A stretch of 64,000 nucleotides of DNA from Borrelia sp. A-FGy1 (GTDB taxonomy: Bacteria; Spirochaetota; Spirochaetia; Borreliales; Borreliaceae). Both the position numbers and the translations under genes were made by a program. The stretch's first letter is position 1. Every line of letters begins with the position of its first letter. The notes beneath the pieces are model-generated. The model did no database searches and was not told where the DNA came from. It worked only from the letters and a program-made list of their open reading frames with translations. The stretch lies in contig NZ_CP043682.1 in the NCBI RefSeq assembly GCF_014084025.1, positions 854,484-918,483 of the forward strand, written 5' to 3'. Below, one piece after another: positions 1 to 9,747 of this stretch.

Positions 1-657
1 GAGGGAGAGAAAATAGATATTATACCTTATTCCAAAGATGTTAAAGAGTTTATTAGAGATGCTTTGACTCCCGCAAAGGTGGATCATGTATATCTTCTTG
101 ATGAAGATTTACATAAAGCTTTGGTAGTTGTTAGTGATGAACAATTATCACTTGCAATAGGTAAAATGGGACAAAATGTTAGACTTGCTAATAGACTGCT
201 TGATTGGGCAATTGATGTTAAGACTAGTAGGCAGTTTGCAGAGATGAAGGCAAGTGGAGAATTTAAAAAAGAAACTTTTGAAATGTTTGATAAAATTATT
301 CAAGAGACTGCCCAAGAAGATGAATTTGAAGAGATAAATAAAATTAGTGAACTTAAGATACTTAGTGAAGATGTTGTTAATAGGATAATTGATGCAGGTC
401 TAGATAGGATTGATGACTTTTTGGAAGCTAGTGAAGAAAAGCTTTTGAATCTTGGGATAAGTTATGAAAAACAATGTGAAATAAATAAGATACTAAAGGA
501 AGGAGTTGTAATAATTTCTAACGATGATGATTCCATTGAGAGAGTAAAAGAAGAAGAAGAATTACTTTGTCCTGAGTGTGGGACTGTTATTAATGAAGAT
601 ATGACTTTTTGTCCAGGTTGTAAGATAGGACTCAGTTTTGAGTTTGAAGAGGAGTAG
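1..657 (+). CDS. nusA: Transcription termination/antitermination factor NusA (5' truncated by window)
   Basis: The frame is open from base 1, so only the last 218 codons are present. NusA binds RNA polymerase and nascent RNA and controls pausing, termination and antitermination. The visible part starts inside the KH RNA-binding region and includes a typical KH2 core (SLAIGKMGQNVRLANRLL). A helix-hairpin-helix-like segment (about residues 115-165 of the fragment) follows. The C-terminus carries two CxxC pairs (Cys codons at 568, 577, 610 and 619), a small zinc-ribbon-like tail. It ends in tandem TAG codons, and the Shine-Dalgarno of infB lies inside its last codons, so the two genes are co-transcribed and probably translationally coupled. 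The identification is secure from sequence and from the neighbouring infB. Confidence 0.95.
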   Translation, partial: EGEKIDIIPYSKDVKEFIRDALTPAKVDHVYLLDEDLHKALVVVSDEQLSLAIGKMGQNVRLANRLLDWAIDVKTSRQFAEMKASGEFKKETFEMFDKIIQETAQEDEFEEINKISELKILSEDVVNRIIDAGLDRIDDFLEASEEKLLNLGISYEKQCEINKILKEGVVIISNDDDSIERVKEEEELLCPECGTVINEDMTFCPGCKIGLSFEFEEE

Positions 658-661
658 TAGT

Positions 662-3169
662 TTGTCAGAAAATGTTGATGATAGAAATGAAGATGATAAA
701 AAAATTAAAGTTGTAAAGTTGCGTAAGAAAGTAGTAAAGGTTGTAACTCGACCAGATAGAAAAATGGATCCAAATGGATCTAGAAATGATTTTGATAGAC
801 CTTCAAGTTCATATAAGAAACAAGAATTTAGCAAAAATTATGTACATAATAGGGATTTTAATGGTAGTCATTCTTATGGTGATAGCAATAGGGGGAGCGG
901 AGAGAGAGCGTCTTCTGTTCGAGGGTCATTTAGTAGGGATAATACAGGGAATCAACATCAGGGGAATAGGAGTGGATATTCTGGCAGAAATTATGTACAT
1001 AATAGGGATTCTAATAGTAGTCATTCTTATGGTGATAGCAATAGGGGGAGCGGAGAGAGAGCGTCTTCTGTTCGAGGGTCATTTAGTAGGGATAATACAG
1101 GGAATCAACATCAGGGGAATAGGAGTGGATATTCTGGCAGAAATTATGTACATAATAAGGATTCTAATAGTAGATCTCAACTTCAGACTTTTAGGCGAGT
1201 AATAAGAACTAAGGTTGTATCTAATATTGTACCTGCGTCTGTTGATTCTGATAATAAAGGAATTAATAGGAAACTTGGAGAGAAGAAGAAGCAACAGCAA
1301 GAAAGTCAAAAAAGTTATAAGAGAAAGAAGGAAGAAACTGAGACTAATACAATAGAACAAAAAGTCTTTGAACAACTTCAGAAAAAAAAGAAAGAAAATT
1401 TGGCGAGTTCAATTCCTAAATCTATTGACATTATGGGAACTATTACTGTAGCAGAGCTTGCAAAGAAAATGAATTTAAAATCTTCGGATTTAATTACTAA
1501 GTTAATGTCTTTAGGTGTAATGGCAACTATTAATGAGAAGATTGATTCTGATACTGCTACTATTTTAGTTGAGGAATATGGGTCTAAAGTTAATGTGGTA
1601 TCAATTTACGATGAAACAATTATAGAAACAGAGAAAGAGGATGAAACTCAGAGAGTTGAAAAGCCTCCTATTATTACCATAATGGGACATGTTGATCACG
1701 GAAAGACTAAACTTCTGTCAGTTTTGCAAAATATTGACATAAATCGAACAGAAACGGGAGGGATTACTCAACATATTGGAGCTTATACTATTAATTACAA
1801 TGAACATGAAATAACATTCTTAGATACTCCAGGACATGAGGCTTTTACAATGATGAGAAGCCGTGGAGCTCGTGTTACGGATATTGTAGTTCTTGTTGTT
1901 TCAGCTGTAGATGGTGTCATGCCTCAGACTATTGAAGCTATTAATCATGCTAAGGATGCAAAAGTTCCAATTATAGTTGCGATTAATAAAATAGATTTAC
2001 CAGACTCAAATTTGGATAGAGTTAAACATCAGCTTTCAGAATATGAACTTGTGCCTGAAGACTGGGGAGGAAATACAATCTTTGTTCCAATTTCGGCACT
2101 TAAGAATATTGGTATTTCAAAACTTCTTGACATGATTATTTTACAATCTGAAGTAATGGGATTAAAGGCAAATCCAAGTAAGAGGGCTACTGGTAGAATA
2201 CTTGATGCTAGAGTTGATTTGGGACGTGGAATAATTTGTTCTGTAATCATTGAAGATGGTACTCTTTCTGTAGGAGATTCTTTTGTTGGTGGAATATATC
2301 ATGGTAGAGTCAGGGCATTGATAAATGAGAGAGGGGATTCTGTTAATAATGTTGGCCCTGCAAAGGCTATTAGTGTTTTAGGATTTTCTTCTATCCCTCA
2401 GGCTGGAGATCCGTTTCAGGTAACAAGGACTGAGAAAGAAGCTAAGTTAATTAGCTCTAAAAGGCAAAACCTTAAAAAATATGAAAATGCTAAAAATGTT
2501 AAGAAAATTACTATATCAAATTTTTATGATTCGATTAAAGATGGAGAATTGAGAGAGCTTAAGATAATTTTAAAGGCAGATGTACAAGGGTCTGTTGAGG
2601 CTTTAAAGCATTCTCTTGAGAAGTTGACTAATAATGAACTTAGGGTAAAAATTATACATTCATCAGCTGGTGCAATAACAGAAACAGACATTAGCTTTGC
2701 AGCAGCAAGTGATGCTATTATCATTGGATTTCATGTAAGACCTACAGCAAAAGCACAGATGTTGGCTGACCAAGAAAAAGTTGAAATTAGAAAATATAAT
2801 ATAATTTATGATGCAATCAATGATATTAAGTCTGTGCTTGAAGGCATGCTTGAGCCGGATATTGAGCAAAAATTTATTGGGTTTGCTGAAGTTCGAGCTG
2901 TTATTAGTGTTCCTAAGGTTGGGATAGTGGCTGGATGTTATGTTTCACAGGGATCAATAAAGAGAGATGCTATCACTAATGTTATGAGAGAAGGGTTCCA
3001 GATACATTCTGGAAAGATTTCTTCCCTTAAGAGGTTTAAAGAAGACGTTAAAGAAGTTAGCGCACAGTATGAATGTGGAATTATAATTGATAATTATTTT
3101 AATATTAAAGAAGGAGATATCATTGAAGCATTTGAGATTAAGAAGGTAAAGAGACGCTTTGGGTCTTAA
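662..3169 (+). CDS. infB: Translation initiation factor IF-2
   Basis: IF-2 is the GTPase that places initiator tRNA on the 30S subunit and promotes subunit joining. The 835-residue protein has a long, charged, low-complexity N-terminal region, an IF2-N-like domain (around [20 protein letters not shown]), a G domain with [14 protein letters not shown] and NKID motifs, and the C-terminal IF2 domains. I chose TTG at 662 because AGAGGAG at 648-654 sits 7 bases upstream and overlaps the nusA stop. A TTG at 638 in the same frame is possible but has no ribosome binding site. The N-terminal region contains a 51-residue tandem duplication, listed separately. Part of the nusA-infB-rbfA-truB operon found in many bacteria. 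Confidence 0.96.
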   Translation: MSENVDDRNEDDKKIKVVKLRKKVVKVVTRPDRKMDPNGSRNDFDRPSSSYKKQEFSKNYVHNRDFNGSHSYGDSNRGSGERASSVRGSFSRDNTGNQHQGNRSGYSGRNYVHNRDSNSSHSYGDSNRGSGERASSVRGSFSRDNTGNQHQGNRSGYSGRNYVHNKDSNSRSQLQTFRRVIRTKVVSNIVPASVDSDNKGINRKLGEKKKQQQESQKSYKRKKEETETNTIEQKVFEQLQKKKKENLASSIPKSIDIMGTITVAELAKKMNLKSSDLITKLMSLGVMATINEKIDSDTATILVEEYGSKVNVVSIYDETIIETEKEDETQRVEKPPIITIMGHVDHGKTKLLSVLQNIDINRTETGGITQHIGAYTINYNEHEITFLDTPGHEAFTMMRSRGARVTDIVVLVVSAVDGVMPQTIEAINHAKDAKVPIIVAINKIDLPDSNLDRVKHQLSEYELVPEDWGGNTIFVPISALKNIGISKLLDMIILQSEVMGLKANPSKRATGRILDARVDLGRGIICSVIIEDGTLSVGDSFVGGIYHGRVRALINERGDSVNNVGPAKAISVLGFSSIPQAGDPFQVTRTEKEAKLISSKRQNLKKYENAKNVKKITISNFYDSIKDGELRELKIILKADVQGSVEALKHSLEKLTNNELRVKIIHSSAGAITETDISFAAASDAIIIGFHVRPTAKAQMLADQEKVEIRKYNIIYDAINDIKSVLEGMLEPDIEQKFIGFAEVRAVISVPKVGIVAGCYVSQGSIKRDAITNVMREGFQIHSGKISSLKRFKEDVKEVSAQYECGIIIDNYFNIKEGDIIEAFEIKKVKRRFGS
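836..1174 (+). repeat. 153-bp in-frame tandem repeat inside infB (two copies plus a partial third)
   Basis: Unit 1 is 836-988, unit 2 is 989-1141, and a partial third copy starts at 1142. The period is exactly 153 bases (51 codons). Units 1 and 2 differ by only a few bases (Phe-Asn-Gly against Ser-Asn-Ser near the start of each). Each unit encodes an Asn/Ser/Gly/Arg-rich segment with [24 protein letters not shown] sequence. The near identity indicates a recent duplication by slippage or unequal recombination. It lies in the non-conserved N-terminal extension, before the IF2 core. Confidence 0.95.
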
Positions 3170-3180
3170 ATATTTGTTTC

Positions 3181-3552
3181 ATGATTATAGATATGGAAAA
3201 AGAAATTAGAAAAACAAAGCTTGAAAGTTTGTTGGTTCAAGAGATCGGTAACTTAATAATAACAAAGGGAATTAAAGATCCTAGAGTACATGCATTTTTA
3301 ACTGTTGTGCGAGTTGAAGTTTCAAATGATTTAATAAATACTAAGGTTTTTGTTGGATCTATTAAGGAAGGTGCATCTCTTGATAATGCTATTAAGGCAT
3401 TGAATAGTGCTAAGGGTTTTATTCAAGGAGAGATTGTAAAGAGAATTAAAGTTAGAAATACTCCGAAATTAAATTTTTTAAGAGATGATACTATCTCTAA
3501 GGCTTTTTATGTTAATAAAATAATTGAAAATTTAAATATTAATAAAAATTAA
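3181..3552 (+). CDS. rbfA: 30S ribosome-binding factor A
   Basis: RbfA is a small KH-like protein that binds free 30S subunits and helps mature the 5' end of 16S rRNA. The 123-residue product has the family pattern ([24 protein letters not shown] near the start, then the VRVEVSNDL and [13 protein letters not shown] segments). It lies 11 bases after infB and just before truB, the usual infB-rbfA-truB order. Neither ATG 3181 nor the in-frame ATG at 3193 has a clear Shine-Dalgarno, so the start could be 4 codons downstream. Confidence 0.92.
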   Translation: MIIDMEKEIRKTKLESLLVQEIGNLIITKGIKDPRVHAFLTVVRVEVSNDLINTKVFVGSIKEGASLDNAIKALNSAKGFIQGEIVKRIKVRNTPKLNFLRDDTISKAFYVNKIIENLNINKN

Positions 3553-3560
3553 CATATTTA

Positions 3561-4406
3561 ATGGATGGAATTATTTTATTAAGAAAAAGGAGTGGAGTAA
3601 CTTCTTTTAATGCTCTATTTCCTTTAAAGAAATATTTTGCTAGAAGGCGAATTGGACATACAGGATCTCTTGATAAGTTTGCTAGTGGGCTTTTGGTTGT
3701 TCTTGTTGGAAAATATACTAGTCTTTCAAATTATATTACATATTTGGATAAAGAATATATAGCAGAGTTTGAGTTTGGAATTGAAACTGATACTCTTGAT
3801 CCTAATGGTAATATAATAAAAAGAGGAGATTACATTCCAAGTTTAGAAGAATTAAATCTTGTATTTGAGTCTTTTAAGGGTGAAATTTATCAAATTCCTC
3901 CTAAATTTTCTTCATTGCATATTAATGGAAAGAGAGCATATAAATTAGCACTTAAAGGGGAGTCTTTTGAACTTCAACCTAGAAAAGTTAATATATATAA
4001 CCTAGAAGTCTTAAGCTATGATACTAATTCTCATATTTTAAAACTGAAAATAAATTGTTCTAAAGGAACTTATATTAGGAGTATAGCAAGAGATTTAGCC
4101 TTATCTTTGGGTTCATGTGCTTATGTTAAAAGCCTTGAAAGAATTAAGGTTGGAGATTTTAGATTGGATAATGCTTGTTTTTGTGAAGATTTAAATGATA
4201 ATTCTTTGATAAGTATAGAATCTTTAGGTTTTTTTGGTGTAATTTATATTGATTTTAAAATGATTAGATTTGTTAAGAATGGTGTTTACATTGATATTTT
4301 TATAAGTTTAAATGAATTTAAAATACTTAAGACTAAAGATGAAGAGATGTTAGCAATTGTATGTGGTCTTGGTTTAAATAAGTATAAATATGTTATTATC
4401 TTTTAA
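3561..4406 (+). CDS. truB: tRNA pseudouridine(55) synthase
   Basis: TruB isomerises U55 in the T-loop of tRNAs. The 281-residue protein has the TruB catalytic motif (RIGHTGSLDKFASGLLVV) with the catalytic Asp at residue 38, followed by the KYTSL and FKGEIYQIPPKFSSLHINGKRAY segments and the KGTYIRSIARDLA motif. It begins 8 bases after rbfA with no obvious Shine-Dalgarno, consistent with coupling. It appears to be the last gene of this transcript, because a promoter-like element lies in the next gap. Confidence 0.95.
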   Translation: MDGIILLRKRSGVTSFNALFPLKKYFARRRIGHTGSLDKFASGLLVVLVGKYTSLSNYITYLDKEYIAEFEFGIETDTLDPNGNIIKRGDYIPSLEELNLVFESFKGEIYQIPPKFSSLHINGKRAYKLALKGESFELQPRKVNIYNLEVLSYDTNSHILKLKINCSKGTYIRSIARDLALSLGSCAYVKSLERIKVGDFRLDNACFCEDLNDNSLISIESLGFFGVIYIDFKMIRFVKNGVYIDIFISLNEFKILKTKDEEMLAIVCGLGLNKYKYVIIF

Positions 4407-4454
4407 TAGCTTATGAACATAATTTATTGAATAAGAAAGGTTCTTAGTTTATTT

Positions 4455-4483
4455 TTGTTATTTTCATAAAAAAATATTATAAT
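4455..4483 (+). promoter_or_regulatory. Sigma-70-type promoter upstream of rpsO
   Basis: TTGTTA at 4455-4460 and a consensus TATAAT at 4478-4483 are separated by 17 bases. Transcription would start near 4490 and give a leader of about 60 bases before rpsO. The leader contains a short possible hairpin (GCAAA paired with TTTGC, around 4506-4526). In other bacteria S15 represses its own mRNA through leader structures, but a similar role here is inference. Confidence 0.6.
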
Positions 4484-4549
4484 TTAGTGTGAGATTTTAA
4501 TTATGGCAAATGGTTTTAGACTTTGCTATGATGGTAATAGGAGTCAAGT

Positions 4550-4816
4550 ATGATTAGCAAGGAACAGAAGCAAAGAATAGTTTCAGAGTTTGGCAAGAGT
4601 GCAAATGATACAGGTTCTGTTGAAGTTCAGGTAGCTTTAATAACGGATAGAATAAAATATTTAACAGAACATTTAAAAATAAATAAGAAAGATCATAGCT
4701 CAAAAAGAGGTTTATTGAAGTTGGTTGGACAGAGAAGGAGTTTGTTGAGATATTATCAGAGTAAAAATTTGGAAGCTTACAGAACTTTAATAGTTAAACT
4801 TGGACTTAGAAAGTAA
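4550..4816 (+). CDS. rpsO: 30S ribosomal protein S15
   Basis: S15 binds the 16S rRNA central domain early in 30S assembly. The 88-residue protein has the full-length family pattern ([21 protein letters not shown], then [20 protein letters not shown]). ATG 4550 has AGGAG at 4539-4543. It is followed directly by pnp, the common rpsO-pnp arrangement. Confidence 0.97.
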   Translation: MISKEQKQRIVSEFGKSANDTGSVEVQVALITDRIKYLTEHLKINKKDHSSKRGLLKLVGQRRSLLRYYQSKNLEAYRTLIVKLGLRK

Positions 4817-4829
4817 TGAGGGGTTAATT

Positions 4830-6962
4830 TTGAAAAAAGTTTTGAGGTTGAAAATAGGAAGAGAAGAATTAATTTTAGAAACAGGATTATTAGCTAAACA
4901 AGCAAATGGATCAGTTCTTGCTACTTATGGGGGCTCTACTGTTCTTGCTACAGTTTGTTGTTCAGATTTAGTTCGTGAAGATTTAGATTTTATTCCTCTT
5001 TCGGTTGAATATAATGAAAAATATTATGCTGCTGGAAAAATTCCAGGTGGATTTATTAAAAGAGAAAGTAAGCCTAAGGATAAAGAAGTGCTAGTTTCTA
5101 GGCTAATAGACAGGCCCATGAGGCCTCTTTTTGATAAGAGGTTTGGTAGAGAAATCCAAGTTGTTCCAACAACTCTATCTACGGATCAAATGAATCCTCC
5201 TGATATTGTTGGTATGAATGCTGCTTTTACGGCAGTTTTTTTATCAGATATTCCATTTAATGGCCCTATTGCAGCTGTTAGGGTGGCATATTTAAATGAT
5301 GAGTTTATAGTTAATCCTTCTTTTGATGAGATTCAGGAATCTTCTCTTGATATTGTTGTTGCAGGGAGTTTAGATGGGATTACTATGGTTGAGGGTGGTG
5401 CTAGTGAAGTTAGTGAAGAAATATTGCTTGTTGCAATAGATAAAGCACATGAATATATTAAGCAGTTATGCGATATGCAAAAAGAGTTTGTATCTATTGT
5501 TGGGTATAAAGAAAAGTTACCACTTGCTTATGAGGAAAGAATATTTGAATTTAAAAATGAACTTAAGGACTTAATTTATTCTGAACTTAAGGAGGCTTGT
5601 TTTGTTACAGGCAAGCTTAATAGAGATAAAGCTATAAAGTTAGTAAAGAAAAAGGCCTATGAACATTTTTCTTCTCTTGATAAAATAAATGATGATAATG
5701 AAAAGCTTTTTGTTAAAGCTTTTGATGATTTTGAACAAGAAATTGTTAGAAAATCAATTCTTGAAAAGAATCTTAGGACAGATGGTCGTACTTCTAAAGA
5801 TATAAGAAATATTTTTATAGAAATTGATCTTTTGAATAGAACGCATGGCTCTGCTCTTTTTACTAGGGGTGAGACTCAGACTTTAGCTGTAACTACTTTG
5901 GGGACAAGTATTGATGAACAGATAATGGATGATATTGATGGGGACAAGCGTCTTAATTTTATGCTTCATTATAATTTTCCTCCTTTTTCTGTTGGAGAGA
6001 CAGGTAGGCTTATGACCGGAAGGCGTGAGATTGGACATGGGCATTTGGCTCAAAGATCTTTGGAAGCTGTGTTACCTAAAAAAGATGACTTTCCTTATAC
6101 TATTAGGGTAGTATCTGAAGTATTGGAATCAAATGGATCTTCATCAATGGCTACAGTATGCTCTGGTAGTATGTCTTTAATGGCAGCTGGTGTGCCTGTT
6201 AAGGAGCAGGTCGCAGGGATTGCCATGGGACTTATTAGTAATGGTGATGAATATGTTATTCTAAGTGATATTTTAGGAGAAGAAGATCATTTGGGTGATA
6301 TGGACTTTAAGGTTGCAGGAACTAAAAAAGGAATCACTGGTTTTCAGATGGACATTAAGATTTTAAATGTTACAAAGCAGTTGATGAAGGATGCTCTTGA
6401 GCAAGCTAGAGTAGGAAGAATGCATATTCTGTCTATTATGGATTCTGTAATTTCAAAGTCAAGAGTAGATATATCTGTTAATGCTCCTAAGATTATTCAA
6501 TTACAAATTGATGTTGATAAAATTTCTCTTGTTATTGGGTCTACTGGTAAGACGGTTAAAGCAATTACAGATGAATTTGAAGTTAGAGTGCAAATTGAGC
6601 AGGATGGAAGAATTACTCTTTTTGGGGCTGATAGTTTAAAGATGCAAAAGGCAAAAGAGAGAATTGAGAGCATTGTCAGAGAACCCAAGGTAGGAGAAAT
6701 TTATAAAGGAGTTGTTAAAAAGATTAACAGTTTTGGAGCTTTCATTGAGCTTACTCCTACAAAGGAAGGATTTTTAAGTACTCGTTTAAGGCCTAGAGAC
6801 GATAGATATAGTGGTAGTAGAATTGCTAGGTATGGAAATAATAGCAGAAGAGAGATGGGTAGTATTCGTCCTCCAAGATTAGAGGAAGGACAAATAGTTA
6901 AAGTTAAGATAATTGATATAGATAAATTTGGCAAGATTGAATTAGAATTCGTTAGAGATTAA
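4830..6962 (+). CDS. pnp: Polyribonucleotide nucleotidyltransferase (PNPase)
   Basis: PNPase degrades RNA from the 3' end by phosphorolysis. The 710-residue protein has RNase PH domain 1, an all-alpha linker, RNase PH domain 2 (with [22 protein letters not shown]), a KH domain ([12 protein letters not shown]) and a C-terminal S1 domain. TTG 4830 was chosen because GAGGGG lies at 4818-4823 and the protein then begins [14 protein letters not shown]. An upstream TTG at 4800 overlaps rpsO and has no ribosome binding site. The S1 domain has an unusual Arg/Gly/Ser-rich insertion (about bases 6783-6885) between GFLSTRL and [11 protein letters not shown]. Confidence 0.96.
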   Translation: MKKVLRLKIGREELILETGLLAKQANGSVLATYGGSTVLATVCCSDLVREDLDFIPLSVEYNEKYYAAGKIPGGFIKRESKPKDKEVLVSRLIDRPMRPLFDKRFGREIQVVPTTLSTDQMNPPDIVGMNAAFTAVFLSDIPFNGPIAAVRVAYLNDEFIVNPSFDEIQESSLDIVVAGSLDGITMVEGGASEVSEEILLVAIDKAHEYIKQLCDMQKEFVSIVGYKEKLPLAYEERIFEFKNELKDLIYSELKEACFVTGKLNRDKAIKLVKKKAYEHFSSLDKINDDNEKLFVKAFDDFEQEIVRKSILEKNLRTDGRTSKDIRNIFIEIDLLNRTHGSALFTRGETQTLAVTTLGTSIDEQIMDDIDGDKRLNFMLHYNFPPFSVGETGRLMTGRREIGHGHLAQRSLEAVLPKKDDFPYTIRVVSEVLESNGSSSMATVCSGSMSLMAAGVPVKEQVAGIAMGLISNGDEYVILSDILGEEDHLGDMDFKVAGTKKGITGFQMDIKILNVTKQLMKDALEQARVGRMHILSIMDSVISKSRVDISVNAPKIIQLQIDVDKISLVIGSTGKTVKAITDEFEVRVQIEQDGRITLFGADSLKMQKAKERIESIVREPKVGEIYKGVVKKINSFGAFIELTPTKEGFLSTRLRPRDDRYSGSRIARYGNNSRREMGSIRPPRLEEGQIVKVKIIDIDKFGKIELEFVRD

Positions 6963-6980
6963 AGAGATTGATAGGAATTT

Positions 6981-8483
6981 ATGAAATTTATATTAAAAAT
7001 TGTTTATATAAATAGGCTTATTTTTTTAAATTTATTTCTATTATTTTCGTGTCTTAGTATTACTGAAGAGGATTTTAGTTTGCCTTTTAGTTCTTTTAAA
7101 GAAGAGAAAACTTACGATGAAGGAGAAATAGGCAATGAAGGAAGAGGGCATTTATTGGGGCTTCAAGATGATGAATCTTTTTTTTTAAGTGACGCTTTTT
7201 TAAAAGAAGATAATTTTTATTTTATTAGTGCTAGGGAAAGTTATGCAAAAAAAGATTTTGGAATGACTAATTTTTATTTAAATAAAATATTGACAAATGA
7301 AAAAAGTTATAGTAGAGAGTTGCTTTCTAAGGCTAATTTGTTTTTAGGTTATTTAAATTATAATAAAGGCGAATACAGTCTTTCAGAATATAATTTTGAT
7401 TGTTTTTTGAGATATTATAAATATTCTCATGCTAGTCTTAGAGTTTCTGAATTAAAGTATTTTGCTAAAGACAGGATGGGGGCGATCTCTGCACTAAGAG
7501 ATATTGATGAATCTTCTATTATTTTGGATTATGATAGGGGAATTTATAATTTCTTGAATAATAAGTTTGGAGTAAATTATCTAAATTTAGAAGCTTTAGG
7601 GTTTATAGATAATAGTGTTTTTGATATGTTTATTTTGGGAAATAATGTTTTTGTTTCAAATATATTTGGCGGTCTTTTAAGATATAATGTTAAAAATAAT
7701 AATTATAGAATTTATATTAAAGATAAAAAGAGTATTGAATTAAATGGACTTAGAGGGTTTGCGGAATATAAAGGAGCTGTATACATTGGAGGTAATAATG
7801 TTCTCTATTACGTTGACGATTTTGAAGGTTTTGTTAAACAAGTTAATGTTCCTTTAAGAGTTAAATTAGGCAATATACAGACTTTAATAGGTGTTAAAGA
7901 TGGAATATTTATTGGTACTCTTGAATCTGGATTATGGTTTTATTCTGATTTAGATAATTGGATTCATATAAAACTTGGGTCTAATAAAATCTCATCAGTA
8001 TACTTAGATAAAGAGAAAAATATATTATTTGTAGGAACAATGGACAGTAGTATTTATACCATTAATCTTGATGATTTTAGAGACATTAAACATTTGAACT
8101 TTTTTAGCAAGGAAAAAAGTGAGAAAAATATTAATTTTATAAAGAGATATAATAATTATTATTATGTAGGAACTTATGGAGGTGGACTTTTTAGATTAAA
8201 TTTAGAAGATGAGACATATATAAAATATAAGGTGGGCAATGATTTTAGTATTGAATATTTTCTTGACATGGAGGTTAGAGGGAATAAATTGTTGTTTGCT
8301 ACTTTTGAGTATGGTTTATTAATTTACAATACTATAAATAATAGCTGGGATTATCTAGGGCCTTATGATGGGCTTCTAAATTTAAATTTAGTTAAAGTTT
8401 TAAGTTTCAATAACTATATAATACTTGGTACTCTCAATAATGGTTTGGTTTTTGTAGATGAAAGTATTAAAAAACAATTATGA
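6981..8483 (+). CDS. Putative lipoprotein with TPR-like and beta-propeller repeats
   Basis: The 500-residue protein starts with a hydrophobic signal and a lipobox-like LLFSC at about residues 20-24, so it is probably lipidated and anchored in the envelope. An alpha-helical, TPR-like part follows (YAKKDFGMTNFYLNKIL...LFLGYLNYNKGEYSLSEYNF). The rest is a series of roughly 40-residue repeats of the type 'IFIGTLESGLWFYSDLDNWIHI', 'YYVGTYGGGLFRLNLED' and 'ILGTLNNGLVFVDE', resembling two-component-regulator-type propeller blades. AGGAA precedes ATG 6981. Its 3' end overlaps the next permease gene by 26 bases. The function is unknown. Placement before two Lpt-type permeases suggests an envelope role, which is inference. 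Confidence 0.8.
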   Translation: MKFILKIVYINRLIFLNLFLLFSCLSITEEDFSLPFSSFKEEKTYDEGEIGNEGRGHLLGLQDDESFFLSDAFLKEDNFYFISARESYAKKDFGMTNFYLNKILTNEKSYSRELLSKANLFLGYLNYNKGEYSLSEYNFDCFLRYYKYSHASLRVSELKYFAKDRMGAISALRDIDESSIILDYDRGIYNFLNNKFGVNYLNLEALGFIDNSVFDMFILGNNVFVSNIFGGLLRYNVKNNNYRIYIKDKKSIELNGLRGFAEYKGAVYIGGNNVLYYVDDFEGFVKQVNVPLRVKLGNIQTLIGVKDGIFIGTLESGLWFYSDLDNWIHIKLGSNKISSVYLDKEKNILFVGTMDSSIYTINLDDFRDIKHLNFFSKEKSEKNINFIKRYNNYYYVGTYGGGLFRLNLEDETYIKYKVGNDFSIEYFLDMEVRGNKLLFATFEYGLLIYNTINNSWDYLGPYDGLLNLNLVKVLSFNNYIILGTLNNGLVFVDESIKKQL

Positions 8484-9747
8484 ATCTTACATAATTTCTG
8501 AATTTTTTAAGTATTTTTTAATTACTTTTTTATTTTTTTTCTTTGTATTTTTCATAAATCAAATACTTTTTTTTATGAGGATACTTCTTCAAAATTATGT
8601 TCCTTTTTTTAAGGCTTTTATTTTTGTTATATATTCTCTTCCTATGGTAATTGCGTTATCTCCTCCTTTTGCAGCTTTAATTTCAGTTGTACTTACTGTA
8701 TATAGATTTAAGCTTAATAATGAAATATTAGCTTTTAGATCAATTGGAATATCTATTTTAGATTTATTATTTCCTTTTTTAAAATTGGGAGTAGTTATTG
8801 CATTCATTTCTTTTATTTCAAATGATTTTTTACTTCCTCTTGGGTCTATTGGTAGATTAAAGATATTTAATGAAATAAAGGAGGAAGTACCTCATTTGAT
8901 ATTAAAACCTTATTCAAGTAAACAATATGGAGATTTAATATTTGTAACTGGGGAAAAACTAGAGACAGGATATAAGAATGTTACTTTTTTTGATAATACT
9001 AGAATTAAGGGTTATGATAGGGTATTTGTGGCCAAAAAGCTTAATATCAAAAAAGAAAATTATCAGGTATATTTTATTTTAAATGATGTATTGTCAATTG
9101 CTTTAACAGAAGATGAGAGTGGATTTTATGACTACTTTTATGCAGATAGAATGAAATATTCAATTGATCAGGTTACTTTTAATGATGGATTTTTATTAAA
9201 TTATGTAACTCCTTCTCAGATGAGTATAAGAGATGTTATTAAGCTTGTTGATAATCAAGCCAAGTTAATTGAAGATTTAAATGTACAAAATGATTTGGAA
9301 GAAGATTTTTTGAATTTAAATTTTTCAAGTAGTTATTTAAATTATTTGTATGATAAGAGCAATTTATTAGACGAGATGTCTATTCTTGAAAATTTGGACT
9401 ATATGTATAATTTAAATTTAAATTATGGTTCTTATGAAGATATTACAGCTAAGAAAAATTATGCTCTTTTTTCCTTGGAACTTTATCAAAAAATTAGTCT
9501 ACCATTATCTGTTTTATTTTTTATTTTTTTAGCTTTTGGCATGGGTATGTATTCAAATAAAAAATATTCTATTATTCTTGAACTTGTAATTTCAATTTTA
9601 ATTTGTGTTTTTTATTGGGTAATGTTTATTGGTGGTAAGGTGTATACTGTGCAGAATGCTCCTAATCCTTTTTTTGTTGCTGTTTTACCAAATATATTAT
9701 TAATATTTGCTGGAGTGATACTTTTTTTAAGACTTTTAAAAAAATGA
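8458..9747 (+). CDS. LptF/LptG (YjgP/YjgQ) family permease
   Basis: The 429-residue membrane protein has a YjgP/YjgQ topology: two or three N-terminal transmembrane helices, a large soluble beta-rich domain (about residues 125-330) and three C-terminal helices. The N-terminal ISEFFKYFLITFLFFFFVFF, the RFKLNNEILAFRSIGISILDLL cytoplasmic loop and the C-terminal SLPLSVLFFIFLAFGMG fit the family. In LPS-producing bacteria LptF and LptG with LptB extract lipid from the inner membrane. Borrelia is known to lack LPS, so the cargo here is probably another lipid or glycolipid. ATG 8458 overlaps the upstream gene, and its stop overlaps the next start (ATGA). Confidence 0.87.
   Translation: MKVLKNNYESYIISEFFKYFLITFLFFFFVFFINQILFFMRILLQNYVPFFKAFIFVIYSLPMVIALSPPFAALISVVLTVYRFKLNNEILAFRSIGISILDLLFPFLKLGVVIAFISFISNDFLLPLGSIGRLKIFNEIKEEVPHLILKPYSSKQYGDLIFVTGEKLETGYKNVTFFDNTRIKGYDRVFVAKKLNIKKENYQVYFILNDVLSIALTEDESGFYDYFYADRMKYSIDQVTFNDGFLLNYVTPSQMSIRDVIKLVDNQAKLIEDLNVQNDLEEDFLNLNFSSSYLNYLYDKSNLLDEMSILENLDYMYNLNLNYGSYEDITAKKNYALFSLELYQKISLPLSVLFFIFLAFGMGMYSNKKYSIILELVISILICVFYWVMFIGGKVYTVQNAPNPFFVAVLPNILLIFAGVILFLRLLKK

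Noticed and set aside
638..661. TTG at 638 as the infB start
   Set aside because: No ribosome binding site, and it would read through the end of nusA. TTG 662 has AGAGGAG at correct spacing.
774..1202. Open plus-strand frame of 142 codons inside infB
   Set aside because: It is produced by the 153-bp repeat being open in a second frame. infB is the conserved gene here.
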